In this document: positions 39,738 to 47,812 of the stretch, piece by piece
Position numbering within the stretch: position 1 is the stretch's first letter
Layout: the number at the start of each line of letters is the position of its first letter
Assembly (NCBI GenBank): GCA_046541195.1
Contig: JBKHDT010000005.1
Location: 1 to 64,000 of the forward strand
DNA length: 64,000 nucleotides
Direction: 5' to 3'
Source: JBKHDT01 sp046541195
Lineage (GTDB): Bacteria; Pseudomonadota; Gammaproteobacteria; Halothiobacillales; Halothiobacillaceae
The notes under the pieces: generated by a model
Told to the model about the DNA's origin: nothing
Databases searched by the model: none
Seen by the model: the letters and a program-made list of their open reading frames with translations, nothing else
Made by a program: the position numbers and the translations under genes

Positions 39738-40249
39738 CGGGGTTCCTCGCTGCCCCGGGATTCGGGGATTTCCGGACGAAAGCTGGTATAGATCAGGATC
39801 GCGACGCCGATCGTAATGGCTGCATCGGCAATATTGAAGGCCGGCCAGTGGTAGCCGCCCATGTGAAAGTCAAGGAAATCCACCACATGGCCATAGAGCA
39901 GGCGGTCGATCAGGTTGCCCAGCGCGCCCCCGATGACCAGGGCAAGGCCCGCGGCGGTCCATCTTTCCTGCTGGCGCAGGCGGGCCATCCACAGCACCAG
40001 GGCAACCGTGATGACCACGGCCAGGCCGGCGAAAAGCCAGCGCTGCCAGCCCCCGGCGTCTGCCAGAAAGCTGAAGGCTGCCCCGGTATTGTGCAGCAGG
40101 CGCAGGTTGAACACCGGCAGCACCGCCACCGGGTCGCCGTAGTCGAGGGCACGGGTTGCCCAGATCTTCGTGAGCTGGTCCAGGACCAGCACCCCCCCCG
40201 ACAGGAGCAGCCAGGCCATCGGCGCGCGGTCCGCCGTGGGTCCGTTCAT
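39734..40249 (-). CDS. lspA: Lipoprotein signal peptidase
   Basis: LspA cleaves the signal peptide of prolipoproteins after lipid attachment, in the inner membrane. The 171-residue protein has four hydrophobic helices (LLLSGGVLVLDQLTKIWATR, LFAGLAVVITVALVLWMA among them) and the catalytic aspartates in ALGNLIDRLLYGHVVDF and FNIADAAITIGV, with NTGAAFSFLAD. Substrates visible in this window are the MbtH-fusion, CAP-domain and nucleotidase lipoproteins. The start at 40249 overlaps the ileS stop by 4 bp (ATGA), which decides against the longer upstream frame. Confidence 0.96.
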   Translation of the reverse strand: MNGPTADRAPMAWLLLSGGVLVLDQLTKIWATRALDYGDPVAVLPVFNLRLLHNTGAAFSFLADAGGWQRWLFAGLAVVITVALVLWMARLRQQERWTAAGLALVIGGALGNLIDRLLYGHVVDFLDFHMGGYHWPAFNIADAAITIGVAILIYTSFRPEIPESRGSEEPR

Positions 40250-43143
40250 GCGTAAAGCCTCGTCTCGCCGGCCCCGTCGATGTTCTCGATACAGCGGCCG
40301 CAGAGCGTCGGGTGGGCCTCGTGCCTGCCGACATCCGGGCGATGGTGCCAGCAGCGGGCGCACTTCGGGGCCTCGGTCGGCAGTACCGATACCGCGACCT
40401 CGCCCCCTGACTCGAGCTTCTGGGTCGGCAGGTCGGCCGGCTTGTCGCTCATTGGCCGAACGCGCGCCTCCGAGGTGATCAGCACGAAGCGCAGTTCGTC
40501 CCCGAGCAGCGCCAGCCGTTCGGTCGTGGCCTGATCGGCATGGATCACCACCTCGGCCGTCAGGTTGGCGCCGATGCGTTTTTCTGCGCGCGCCTGCTCG
40601 GTGGCCGCGTTGACCGCATCCCGGACCGCGATGATGCGCTCCCAGCAGCCGGTCGTGCCCAGGTCCCGGTCACCCTCGTCCAGCAGCGTGCCGAGGTCGT
40701 CGAACCACTCGGCCATGAAGACCGTCTCGGCCCGCTCGCCGGGCAGGTGCGCCCAGATTTCCTCGGCGGTGAACGACAGGACCGGCGCCATCCAGCGGGT
40801 CATCGCTTCGGCGACCCGCCACATGGCGGTCTGGGCCGAGCGGCGCATCCGGCTGTCTGTCTGGCCGGTGTAAATGCGGTCCTTGACGATGTCCAGGTAG
40901 AAGGCGCCGAGCTCGATGGCACAGAAGTTGTGCAGTCGATGGATGATCTGGTGAAAGTCGCAGGCCTCGTAGTCGGCCCGGATGGCCTCCTGAAGCCGCG
41001 CGGTCCGGTCGACCAGCCAGGCATCGAGTGCCAGCAGTGCGTTGTCTTCGACCCGGTCGGCGGCCGGGTCGAAGCCGTCGATGTTCGCCAGCAGGTAGCG
41101 GGCGGTGTTGCGGATGCGCCGATAGGCATCGGCGGTACGCCCGAGGATCTCGTCGGAGACGGTCATCTCGCCGCGGTAGTCGGTGCTGGCCACCCACAGG
41201 CGCAGGATATCGGCACCGAGCGTGTCGATGACCTTCTGGGGTGCGACCACGTTGCCCTGGGACTTGGACATCTTGTGGCCCCGGGCATCGACGGTGAAGC
41301 CGTGGGTCAGCACGCTCTTGTAGGGTGCGCGGCCTTCCATCGCGACGCCGGTCAGCAGCGAAGACTGGAACCAGCCGCGGTGCTGGTCCGAGCCTTCCAG
41401 GTACAGGTCGGCCGGCCAGTGCAGGCCGTCTTGCTCGTTGCGGGCCTTGAGCACCGCGGCATGGGTCACGCCGGAGTCGAACCAGACGTCAAGGGTGTCG
41501 TCGACCTTCTCGAATTGCCCGGACTCGTCCCCAAGCAGTTCAGCCGGGTCGAGGTCGAACCAGGCGTCGATTCCCCGCTCGGCCACGCGCTCGGCGACGG
41601 CCCGCATCAGCCTCGGCGTCTCGGGGTGCGGCTCGCCGGTCTGCCGGTCCACGAACAGCGCGATCGGCACCCCCCAGGTCCGCTGGCGCGAGATGCACCA
41701 GTCGGGACGACCGTCGACCATGCCCTCGACGCGGTTCCGGCCCCAGGCCGGTATCCACTGCACCTGCCGGATGGCTTCCATCGCCTGGCTGCGCAGGTTC
41801 TTCCTGGTCATGGAGATGAACCACTGGCCCGTGGCGCGGAAGATCAGCGGTGTCTTGTGGCGCCAGCAGTGCGGGTAGCTGTGCTTGAGCTTTTCGTGGG
41901 CGACCAGCACGCCGCGTTTCTTGAGCTCGCCGAGAATGATGGGCACCGACTTGTTGACATGCTGGCCGCCCACCAGCGGAATTTCCGGCAGGAACACGCC
42001 GCGGCCATCGACCGGGTTGTCCACGGCCAGGCCGAACTTCTGGCCGACCGAGAAGTCATCCTGGCCGTGGGCCGGCGCGGTGTGGACCGCGCCGGTCCCG
42101 GCATCGGTGGTGACATGCTCGCCGGTGATCACCGGCACCTGGCGATCCAGGAAGGGGTGCTGAAGTTTCTGGCCCACCAGCGCCTCGCCCCTGCAGCGAC
42201 CGACCACGCGCCAGTCCTCCAGGCCGTAGCGCCGGGCGGCGCTTTCGACCAGTGCCTCGGCCAGCAGCAGGCGCATTCTGGCCTGCGGTCCTGGGGCCAT
42301 TCCTGCCCCGGGGCCGTTATCCGGAAGAGGCTGCTCGCTGGTGCCGCCGATCTGGACCAGTACATAATCCAGCCCGGCGTTCAGGGCGACCGCCTGGTTG
42401 GCCGGCAGGGTCCAGGGCGTGGTGGTCCAGATCACCACCGCGATCTGGCCCTCGCCCTCGGCATTGCAGAGCCGGGCAAAACCCTCCTGATCGACGGCGG
42501 CGAAGGCCACGTCAATCTGCTCGGAAGTCTTGTCCTGGTATTCGACCTCGGCCTCGGCCAGCGCCGAGCCGCAGTCCAGGCACCAGTGCACCGGCTTTTC
42601 GCCCCGTTGCAGGTGTCCGTTTTCCACGATGGCCGCCAGCGCCCGGATAATGTCCGCCTCGAAGCGGTAGTCCATGGTCAGGTAGGGGTTTTCCCAGTCG
42701 CCCAGCACGCCCAGACGGATGAAGTCGGCCTTCTGGCGCGCCACCTGCTCGCGGGCATAGTCCCGGCAGGCGGCCCGAAATTCGGCGGGCGTCACCTGCA
42801 CGCCCGGCTTGCCGACCTTCTTCTCGACCTGAAGCTCGATCGGCAGGCCGTGGCAGTCCCACCCCGGGACATAGGGGGCGTCAAAGCCTGCCAGGAGCCT
42901 GGACTTGACGACGATGTCCTTGAGGATCTTGTTGACGGCGTGCCCGATGTGGATGTCACCATTGGCATACGGTGGGCCATCGTGCAGCACGAATTTCGGG
43001 CGCCCGGCGCAATGGGCGCGGATCGCCGCGTACAGGTCGCGCTCCTGCCAGCGCGCAAGCCGCTCCGGCTCGCGTCTGGGGAGGTTGCCCCGCATGGGAA
43101 AGTCGGTCTGAGGCAGGTTCAGGGTGTGCTTGTATTCGGACAC
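40246..43143 (-). CDS. ileS: Isoleucyl-tRNA synthetase
   Basis: IleS charges tRNA-Ile and edits mischarged valine. The 965-residue class I synthetase has the HIGH motif in NGDIHIGHAVNKILKD, the bacterial opening TLNLPQTDFPMRGNLPRREP, editing-domain segments TTPWTLPANQAVAL and TGAVHTAPAHGQDDF, the KMSKS motif in GHKMSKSQGNVVAPQK (near residue 623), and a C-terminal zinc finger with CARCWHHRP and CGRC. It opens the operon with lspA, fkpB and ispH. In many gammaproteobacteria ribF lies just upstream; here a divergent parA is found instead. Confidence 0.97.
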   Translation of the reverse strand: MSEYKHTLNLPQTDFPMRGNLPRREPERLARWQERDLYAAIRAHCAGRPKFVLHDGPPYANGDIHIGHAVNKILKDIVVKSRLLAGFDAPYVPGWDCHGLPIELQVEKKVGKPGVQVTPAEFRAACRDYAREQVARQKADFIRLGVLGDWENPYLTMDYRFEADIIRALAAIVENGHLQRGEKPVHWCLDCGSALAEAEVEYQDKTSEQIDVAFAAVDQEGFARLCNAEGEGQIAVVIWTTTPWTLPANQAVALNAGLDYVLVQIGGTSEQPLPDNGPGAGMAPGPQARMRLLLAEALVESAARRYGLEDWRVVGRCRGEALVGQKLQHPFLDRQVPVITGEHVTTDAGTGAVHTAPAHGQDDFSVGQKFGLAVDNPVDGRGVFLPEIPLVGGQHVNKSVPIILGELKKRGVLVAHEKLKHSYPHCWRHKTPLIFRATGQWFISMTRKNLRSQAMEAIRQVQWIPAWGRNRVEGMVDGRPDWCISRQRTWGVPIALFVDRQTGEPHPETPRLMRAVAERVAERGIDAWFDLDPAELLGDESGQFEKVDDTLDVWFDSGVTHAAVLKARNEQDGLHWPADLYLEGSDQHRGWFQSSLLTGVAMEGRAPYKSVLTHGFTVDARGHKMSKSQGNVVAPQKVIDTLGADILRLWVASTDYRGEMTVSDEILGRTADAYRRIRNTARYLLANIDGFDPAADRVEDNALLALDAWLVDRTARLQEAIRADYEACDFHQIIHRLHNFCAIELGAFYLDIVKDRIYTGQTDSRMRRSAQTAMWRVAEAMTRWMAPVLSFTAEEIWAHLPGERAETVFMAEWFDDLGTLLDEGDRDLGTTGCWERIIAVRDAVNAATEQARAEKRIGANLTAEVVIHADQATTERLALLGDELRFVLITSEARVRPMSDKPADLPTQKLESGGEVAVSVLPTEAPKCARCWHHRPDVGRHEAHPTLCGRCIENIDGAGETRLYA

Positions 43144-43200
43144 GTGAGAGATTCCGCTGCGTCTGGTCGGGTGAGCGACAGGCCCGTGGGCCAGTCGGAG

Positions 43201-43250
43201 CGATCACGACCCCGGATGGCCCGTGATCGTTCCGAAAGCCGAACATTCTA
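43201..43250 (-). promoter_or_regulatory. Candidate ileS promoter -10 and downstream inverted repeat
   Basis: On the minus strand TAGAAT (plus-strand 43245-43250) matches a -10 box at 5 of 6 positions; no good -35 is visible. About 16-40 bp downstream lies an exact 8-bp inverted repeat, CGATCACG (43201-43208) and CGTGATCG (43222-43229), separated by 13 nt. It could be an operator or a hairpin in the ileS leader. The rest of the 283-bp interval to parA holds nothing recognised. Confidence 0.4.
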
Positions 43251-43426
43251 ACAGGGAAGATTCCGAACCGATGCAGGCGCAAACCCTCCGGCACGGATGC
43301 CCGTTCGTGCCGGTCACGCCGGGACGATTCCCGGTCGCCGGTTCCCGGATCGGTACGGGCCTGCACCGTGGTCCGGAAATTTGCGTTATGCTCCCGCCAT
43401 GACTCCAGCCGGACTCCGACCTGCAC

Positions 43427-44170
43427 ATGACCAACACGATAGCGCTGTTTTCGATCAAGGGCGGCGTGGGCAAGACCGCGGCGGCGGTCAACCTGGCGGC
43501 GCTGTCGGCACTGCACGGCCGACGGACGCTGATCTGGGACCTCGACCCGCAGGCAGCCACTACCTGGTATCTCAAGAGTGCTGCGGTGGAGGGGCCTTCC
43601 ATTCGCAGGATCTTCAAGGGCAAGGGGCTTGGCAAGGCCATCCGCCGCACCCCGCATCGCAACCTGTGGCTGCTGCCCTCCGATCTCTCGTACCGCGACG
43701 CCGAGCAGGTGCTGGGTGACCTGAAGCACGGCGTGTTCCAGATCGCGCACATGCTCGAGTCGCTCTATGACGAGTACGACGAGATCTGGATTGACTGTCC
43801 GCCCGGGCTGTCCCTGCTGGCCGACAACGTGATTCGGGCGGCGCAGGTCCTGCTCGTGCCTCTGGTGCCGACGCACCTCTCGGAGCGCACCTGGTATCAG
43901 CTGCTTGAGCACATGAACCGGGAGAAGATCCATCCCGAGCACTTTCATGCCTTCCTCAGCCTGGTGGATCGGCGGCGACAGCTGCACCGCAATTTCCGTA
44001 ATGAACATGCGCGGCGGATTCCCCAGCTGTTGCCGGTCGAGATCCCCTACGCGTCAGTGGTCGAGCAGATGGGCGTCGACCGGATGCCGACCGTGTTCAG
44101 CCATTCGCGCACGCCCGCGGCCCAGGCCTACTTCGCGTTGTGGCAGCAGATCGATGAGCTACTCGACTGA
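43427..44170 (+). CDS. Orphan ParA-family ATPase
   Basis: This 247-residue ATPase has a deviant Walker A motif in FSIKGGVGKTAAAVNLAALS, the switch region LIWDLDPQAATTWYLKS, and Walker B in EIWIDCPPGLSLLADNVIRA. The family positions proteins, plasmids or chromosomes by ATP-driven dimerisation on DNA or membranes. No parB, parS-like repeat or chemotaxis-array partner is adjacent, so it is not the chromosomal soj/spo0J pair. Its last 17 bp overlap the prenyltransferase gene, suggesting joint expression. The cargo cannot be inferred from the sequence. It is divergent from ileS. Confidence 0.88.
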   Translation: MTNTIALFSIKGGVGKTAAAVNLAALSALHGRRTLIWDLDPQAATTWYLKSAAVEGPSIRRIFKGKGLGKAIRRTPHRNLWLLPSDLSYRDAEQVLGDLKHGVFQIAHMLESLYDEYDEIWIDCPPGLSLLADNVIRAAQVLLVPLVPTHLSERTWYQLLEHMNREKIHPEHFHAFLSLVDRRRQLHRNFRNEHARRIPQLLPVEIPYASVVEQMGVDRMPTVFSHSRTPAAQAYFALWQQIDELLD

Positions 44171-45092
44171 AGCGCTGGCCCATGCCCTGACTGCGACGCG
44201 GCCGGGCTTTCTGAGTGTCATGGCGCTGCCCGTGCTGCTCGGCAGCGCGATGGCCTGGCAGGCCGGGCACGGGTTTTCGGTGCCGGCCTTCCTGCTGGCT
44301 GTCGGAGCGGCCGTTCTGCTGCACGCCTTTGCCAACGTGGTCAACGACCTCGGGGACCATCACCGGGGTGCCGACCGGCTGAACACCACGCCCCTGACCC
44401 CCTTTGCCGGGGGCAGCCGGGTCATTCAGCGGGGCGTGCTCGATGTGGGCGGCATGAAGCGGCTGGCCGTGGTGCTGCTGCTGTCTGCCTCCGTCATCGG
44501 CCTGGTCCTGGCCTGGATGGCCGGCTGGTCTTTGCTGCTGCTTGGTCTGGCCGGCATTGTGCTTGGCCTCGCCTACTCCGCCGGACCGTGGCCGCTGGCC
44601 TATCACGGCCTTGGCGAGCCGGCCGTGGCCTTGGTATTCGGGCCGATGGCGGTGGCGGGCAGCTATTTCACGCAGACCGGTGACTGGGCACCGGCCGCCT
44701 GGCTGGCAGGCCTGCCGGTGGGTCTGCTGGTGGCGGCGATCCTGCTGGTCAACGAGTTTCCTGATGCGCCCTCCGACCGGCTTGCAGGCAAGCGCAGCTG
44801 GGTAGTGCTGTTCGGGGCGCGGCGTGCGTGGTGGCTGCTGGCGTTCATCATGGTGCTGGCCTTCGCGCTCTGGGCCGTGCTGTGCCTCGCGGGGGTGTTG
44901 CCCCGGCCGTTGCTGCTGGTCCTGCTGGTCGCCCCCTTGGCCTGGCAGGCTGTTCTGCGCACGCCAGCAGACCTGGTCGACAATCCCAGGCGCCTGGCAG
45001 GCATCCGCGGGGTCATCCGCACCCATGCGCTGTTCGTCTCGCTGGCGGTCATGGTACTTGCGGCCATGGCACTGGTGGCGACACCCGGCTGA
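44154..45092 (+). CDS. UbiA-family prenyltransferase (MenA-like)
   Basis: This is an integral membrane prenyltransferase of 312 residues with about eight or nine hydrophobic helices. The first Asp-rich motif is NVVNDLGDHHRGAD (NDxxDxxxxxxD) and the second is NEFPDAPSDRLAGKR. Both bind the prenyl diphosphate through Mg2+. TTPLTPFAGGSRVIQRG is typical of MenA-type 1,4-dihydroxy-2-naphthoate prenyltransferases, but no other men gene is present and many UbiA relatives have other aromatic acceptors, so the substrate is left open. The ATG at 44154 lies inside the parA frame, overlapping it by 17 bp. The gene ends 172 bp before the convergent cardiolipin synthase. Confidence 0.85.
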   Translation: MSYSTEALAHALTATRPGFLSVMALPVLLGSAMAWQAGHGFSVPAFLLAVGAAVLLHAFANVVNDLGDHHRGADRLNTTPLTPFAGGSRVIQRGVLDVGGMKRLAVVLLLSASVIGLVLAWMAGWSLLLLGLAGIVLGLAYSAGPWPLAYHGLGEPAVALVFGPMAVAGSYFTQTGDWAPAAWLAGLPVGLLVAAILLVNEFPDAPSDRLAGKRSWVVLFGARRAWWLLAFIMVLAFALWAVLCLAGVLPRPLLLVLLVAPLAWQAVLRTPADLVDNPRRLAGIRGVIRTHALFVSLAVMVLAAMALVATPG

Positions 45093-45264
45093 GCGCAGCG
45101 AATTCACGATCGTGCTTGGTATCCCCGATCGTGCGCGCCCTCGGGACACGGCCCCTGCTTCCGGTCGGGCTGGTCAGCGACAGGCCGCTCCCGGCACCTG
45201 CCGACCCCTCCGGGGCCCGGCCACGCCCGCGGACCCGGCTGCCCCGGTCGCCTGCGGGCCGTGC

Positions 45265-46701
45265 TCACAGAATCGGCGAGGCCAGTCGCGCGGCATTCTC
45301 GCGCAGCTTGCGCATCCAGGAACGCTGCCGCCAGCGCTGGTAGTCCAGGCGCGCACCCATGCCTTCGTAGCGACGGAAACCCAGGGTCAACTGCAGCGCC
45401 AGTTCGCTGGAATAGAACAGCAGACTGAACTCGGCATTGAGCTTGAAGGACCGGATATCGAAGTTGGCACTGCCGATCTGCACGACCTGGCCGTCGATCA
45501 CCGCCGCCTTGACGTGCAGGAAGCCGGAGGGATACCGGGTGATGGTCACGCCGGCCTCAAGCAGTTCCTCGTAGTAACTCTCCTGCGCCCACTGCACGGG
45601 GCGGCTGTCGAGCCTTTCCGAAACCACCACCCGCACGTCGACGCCCCGCTGGGCGGCCGACCGGAGCGCGATCAGGGTCGGTTCGTCGGGAACGAAGTAG
45701 GGCGTGACCAGGTACACCGTCCGCGTCGCGGTGTGCAACAGGCTGAGCATCAGGTTCTGCTGGACGGGTTCAGGAAACTCCGGCCCGCTGGGCAGGCCCT
45801 GCGCCACGATGTCGCCCGCGCCGTGCGGCGCCGGGAAAAGCCCCTCGCCTGAAAGAAACTCGTTTCGTTCGACGAACCAGTCGCCGGCGAAGACCAGTTG
45901 CAGTTCCAGCACGACCGGACCTTGCAGCCGGACCATGAGATCCTCGTAGATCATTCCGGCGTGAAAGTCCGGCGCGATCAGGTTCTGGGAGCCGGTGTGC
46001 CCGATCCGGCCGTCGATGACCGCGATCTTGCGATGGTTGCGCAGGTCAAAGCGCGAGCTGTGGCGCCAGAGACCGCCGCGGGGCATCGCGGTGGCGAAGG
46101 CGACGCCGTGGGCCGCCGTCCATCGGCGCAGATCCGCCACGGCGTCCGCGCTGCCGTGGTCGTCGACGATCAGGCGCAGCGTCACGCCGCGCCGGCCAGC
46201 CCGTTCCATGGCCTCGAATACCGGGCGGGTGTGCTCGTCCCGGCGTGCGATGTAGAACAGCAGGTGCACCGAGTCCTCGGCGTGGTCGATGTCGTCGGCC
46301 AATTGCTGAATCCACTGCCGGCTGTCGTCGATCAGGCGAATCCGGTTGCCACCGAACTCGGGCAGGGCCGCGATGCGGCGCGAAAGCTGCGCGACCGGAC
46401 CCATTTCGGGTGGCAGGTTCGGGCGGGCGACCAGTGGATGTTGTTCCAGGTGGCCCAGGGTGGGCAGCAGTCGACCGCGCAACTCGGCAATCCGCTCCTG
46501 CTGGGTGCGGGACAGTCGTGAACGTCCGAGTACCAGATAGAAGATCAGGCCGGGCACGGGCCAGAAGTAGACAAGCAGCAGCCAGGCAGTCGCCGTGGAT
46601 GGCGGGCGTCGCCAGGGCACCACGAACAGCATGACCAGGCGAATGACCCACTCGGCGACCAGATAGCCCAGCGCAAGCCAGGAATGCAGATGGTTTTCCA
46701 T
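45265..46701 (-). CDS. cls: Cardiolipin synthase (phospholipase D family)
   Basis: Cls condenses two phosphatidylglycerol molecules to cardiolipin and glycerol at the inner membrane. The 478-residue protein has two N-terminal membrane helices (LGYLVAEWVIRLVMLFVVPW; TATAWLLLVYFWPVPGLIFY) and two HKD catalytic motifs. These are DLRNHRKIAVIDGRIGHTGS near residue 223 and FLHVKAAVIDGQVVQIGSAN near residue 396. The phrase NHRKIAVIDG with a long N-terminal region fits ClsA-type enzymes. It starts 5 bp after the stop of the short-chain dehydrogenase on the same strand, so the two are likely co-transcribed. Confidence 0.93.
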   Translation of the reverse strand: MENHLHSWLALGYLVAEWVIRLVMLFVVPWRRPPSTATAWLLLVYFWPVPGLIFYLVLGRSRLSRTQQERIAELRGRLLPTLGHLEQHPLVARPNLPPEMGPVAQLSRRIAALPEFGGNRIRLIDDSRQWIQQLADDIDHAEDSVHLLFYIARRDEHTRPVFEAMERAGRRGVTLRLIVDDHGSADAVADLRRWTAAHGVAFATAMPRGGLWRHSSRFDLRNHRKIAVIDGRIGHTGSQNLIAPDFHAGMIYEDLMVRLQGPVVLELQLVFAGDWFVERNEFLSGEGLFPAPHGAGDIVAQGLPSGPEFPEPVQQNLMLSLLHTATRTVYLVTPYFVPDEPTLIALRSAAQRGVDVRVVVSERLDSRPVQWAQESYYEELLEAGVTITRYPSGFLHVKAAVIDGQVVQIGSANFDIRSFKLNAEFSLLFYSSELALQLTLGFRRYEGMGARLDYQRWRQRSWMRKLRENAARLASPIL

Positions 46702-46706
46702 GGCGC

Positions 46707-47561
46707 TCAGCGCTTCCCGCCGCCGGAGGCCGCCAGCAGCACCCGGTCCATCAGCCGCGTGGGCAGCAGTCGGCGCAGGGTGCCGAAGACCCGCGTGGGC
46801 AGGGTGACCGGGTAGCGCGCCCGGGGTCGGCGACTCTCGAGTGCATGGATGACCCGGCGCAGTACCGCATCGGGCGGCAGGGTGAACGGTGCCGCCGGGC
46901 CGGGATTGCGCATTCGGTCAAGCTGGGCGGCATAGGCCTTGGCATGGACGCTTTGATGCGGATCGATCCAGTGCTCGAAGGCCCGCAGCGCATTGGCACG
47001 AAAGCGACTCTCGATCGGGCCGGGCTCGATCAGGCAGACGTCGATCCCGCTGCCGCGCAGCTCGAGGCGCAGCGTGTCGCTCAGGCCCTCGAGCGCGAAC
47101 TTGCTGGCGACGTAGGCGCCGCGGTAGGGAAAGGCGGCCAGGCCAAGCACCGAGCTGTTCTGGATGATTCGGCCGAATTGCTGAGCCCGCATGACCGGGA
47201 TGGCCAGGTTGGTCAGCTCCAGCCAGCCGAGCAGGTTGGTTTGAAGCTGGGCGGCCAGGGCTGCGCGACTCAGGTCCTCCACCGCGCCGGGCAGCCCCCA
47301 GGCCCCGTTGTTGAACAGCGCGTCGAGCCTTCCGTCCAGGCGCTCCAGGGCCTCGGAAAACCCTTGTTGCGTGCTGTCGCTGTCGTCCAGGTCCAGTCGC
47401 GCGGCGACCAGCCCCGACGCTTCCAGTGCCGCCACGTCCTCGGCCCGGCGCGCCGTGGCGACCACCCGGTGTCCCCGCGCCTGCAGCCCTTCGGCGACGC
47501 AGCGCCCGATGCCCGAAGAGCAGCCGGTGATCAGCACATGACGTACCGTGGCGTTTCTCAT
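46707..47561 (-). CDS. Short-chain dehydrogenase/reductase
   Basis: This 284-residue oxidoreductase of the classical SDR type has the nucleotide motif VLITGCSSGIGRCVAEGL, LFNNGAWGLPGAVEDLS (NNG motif), catalytic Ser in IIQNSSVLGLAAFPY, the YxxxK pair in RGAYVASKFALEGLSDTL, and CLIEPGPIESRF. The Arg residues after strand 2 (ATARRAEDVAAL) suggest NADPH. The substrate is unknown; relatives act on lipids, retinoids or steroids. It precedes cls by 5 bp, so a link to membrane lipid metabolism is possible but unproven. Confidence 0.88.
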   Translation of the reverse strand: MRNATVRHVLITGCSSGIGRCVAEGLQARGHRVVATARRAEDVAALEASGLVAARLDLDDSDSTQQGFSEALERLDGRLDALFNNGAWGLPGAVEDLSRAALAAQLQTNLLGWLELTNLAIPVMRAQQFGRIIQNSSVLGLAAFPYRGAYVASKFALEGLSDTLRLELRGSGIDVCLIEPGPIESRFRANALRAFEHWIDPHQSVHAKAYAAQLDRMRNPGPAAPFTLPPDAVLRRVIHALESRRPRARYPVTLPTRVFGTLRRLLPTRLMDRVLLAASGGGKR

Positions 47562-47606
47562 GAGTTCCTCTTTTATGGCGAGAAGTGTTTTTTATTTCTT
47601 CGCGGC

Positions 47607-47633
47607 TCAAGGATGTGATCCATTGGCCGATGA
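47607..47633 (+). promoter_or_regulatory. Candidate sigma-28 (FliA) promoter for the chemoreceptor
   Basis: TCAA (47607-47610), a 15-bp spacer and GCCGATGA (47626-47633) match the flagellar sigma-28 consensus TAAA-N15-GCCGATAA at 3 of 4 and 7 of 8 positions, with the exact consensus spacing. The methyl-accepting chemotaxis protein gene starts 180 bp downstream, the type of gene expected for this promoter. Confidence 0.5.
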
Positions 47634-47812
47634 TTCCGATCAGGCAGGTTTGCCGACATTGCCTGGATTCTTGCAGAAATCACATTGACTTGCTCGCTGC
47701 ACGGGTTGCCGCCTTGGCCGCCGGGTTCTTCCCGGCCGGAGGCGTGTCTCGCAGCGCTCATTCCCAGGAAGGCACGCAGCGCCGCGTGACGTTGACGGAC
47801 GGGTGACCCGAG

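Noticed and set aside
40540..43251. Very long open frame antisense to ileS
   Set aside because: It mirrors ileS codon structure in GC-rich DNA and its product shows no domain; ileS is unmistakable on the other strand.
45100..45140. Repeated CGATCGTGC near 45108-45140 as an attachment site or iteron
   Set aside because: Only two 9-bp copies are present and there is no integrase, replication gene or tRNA nearby.
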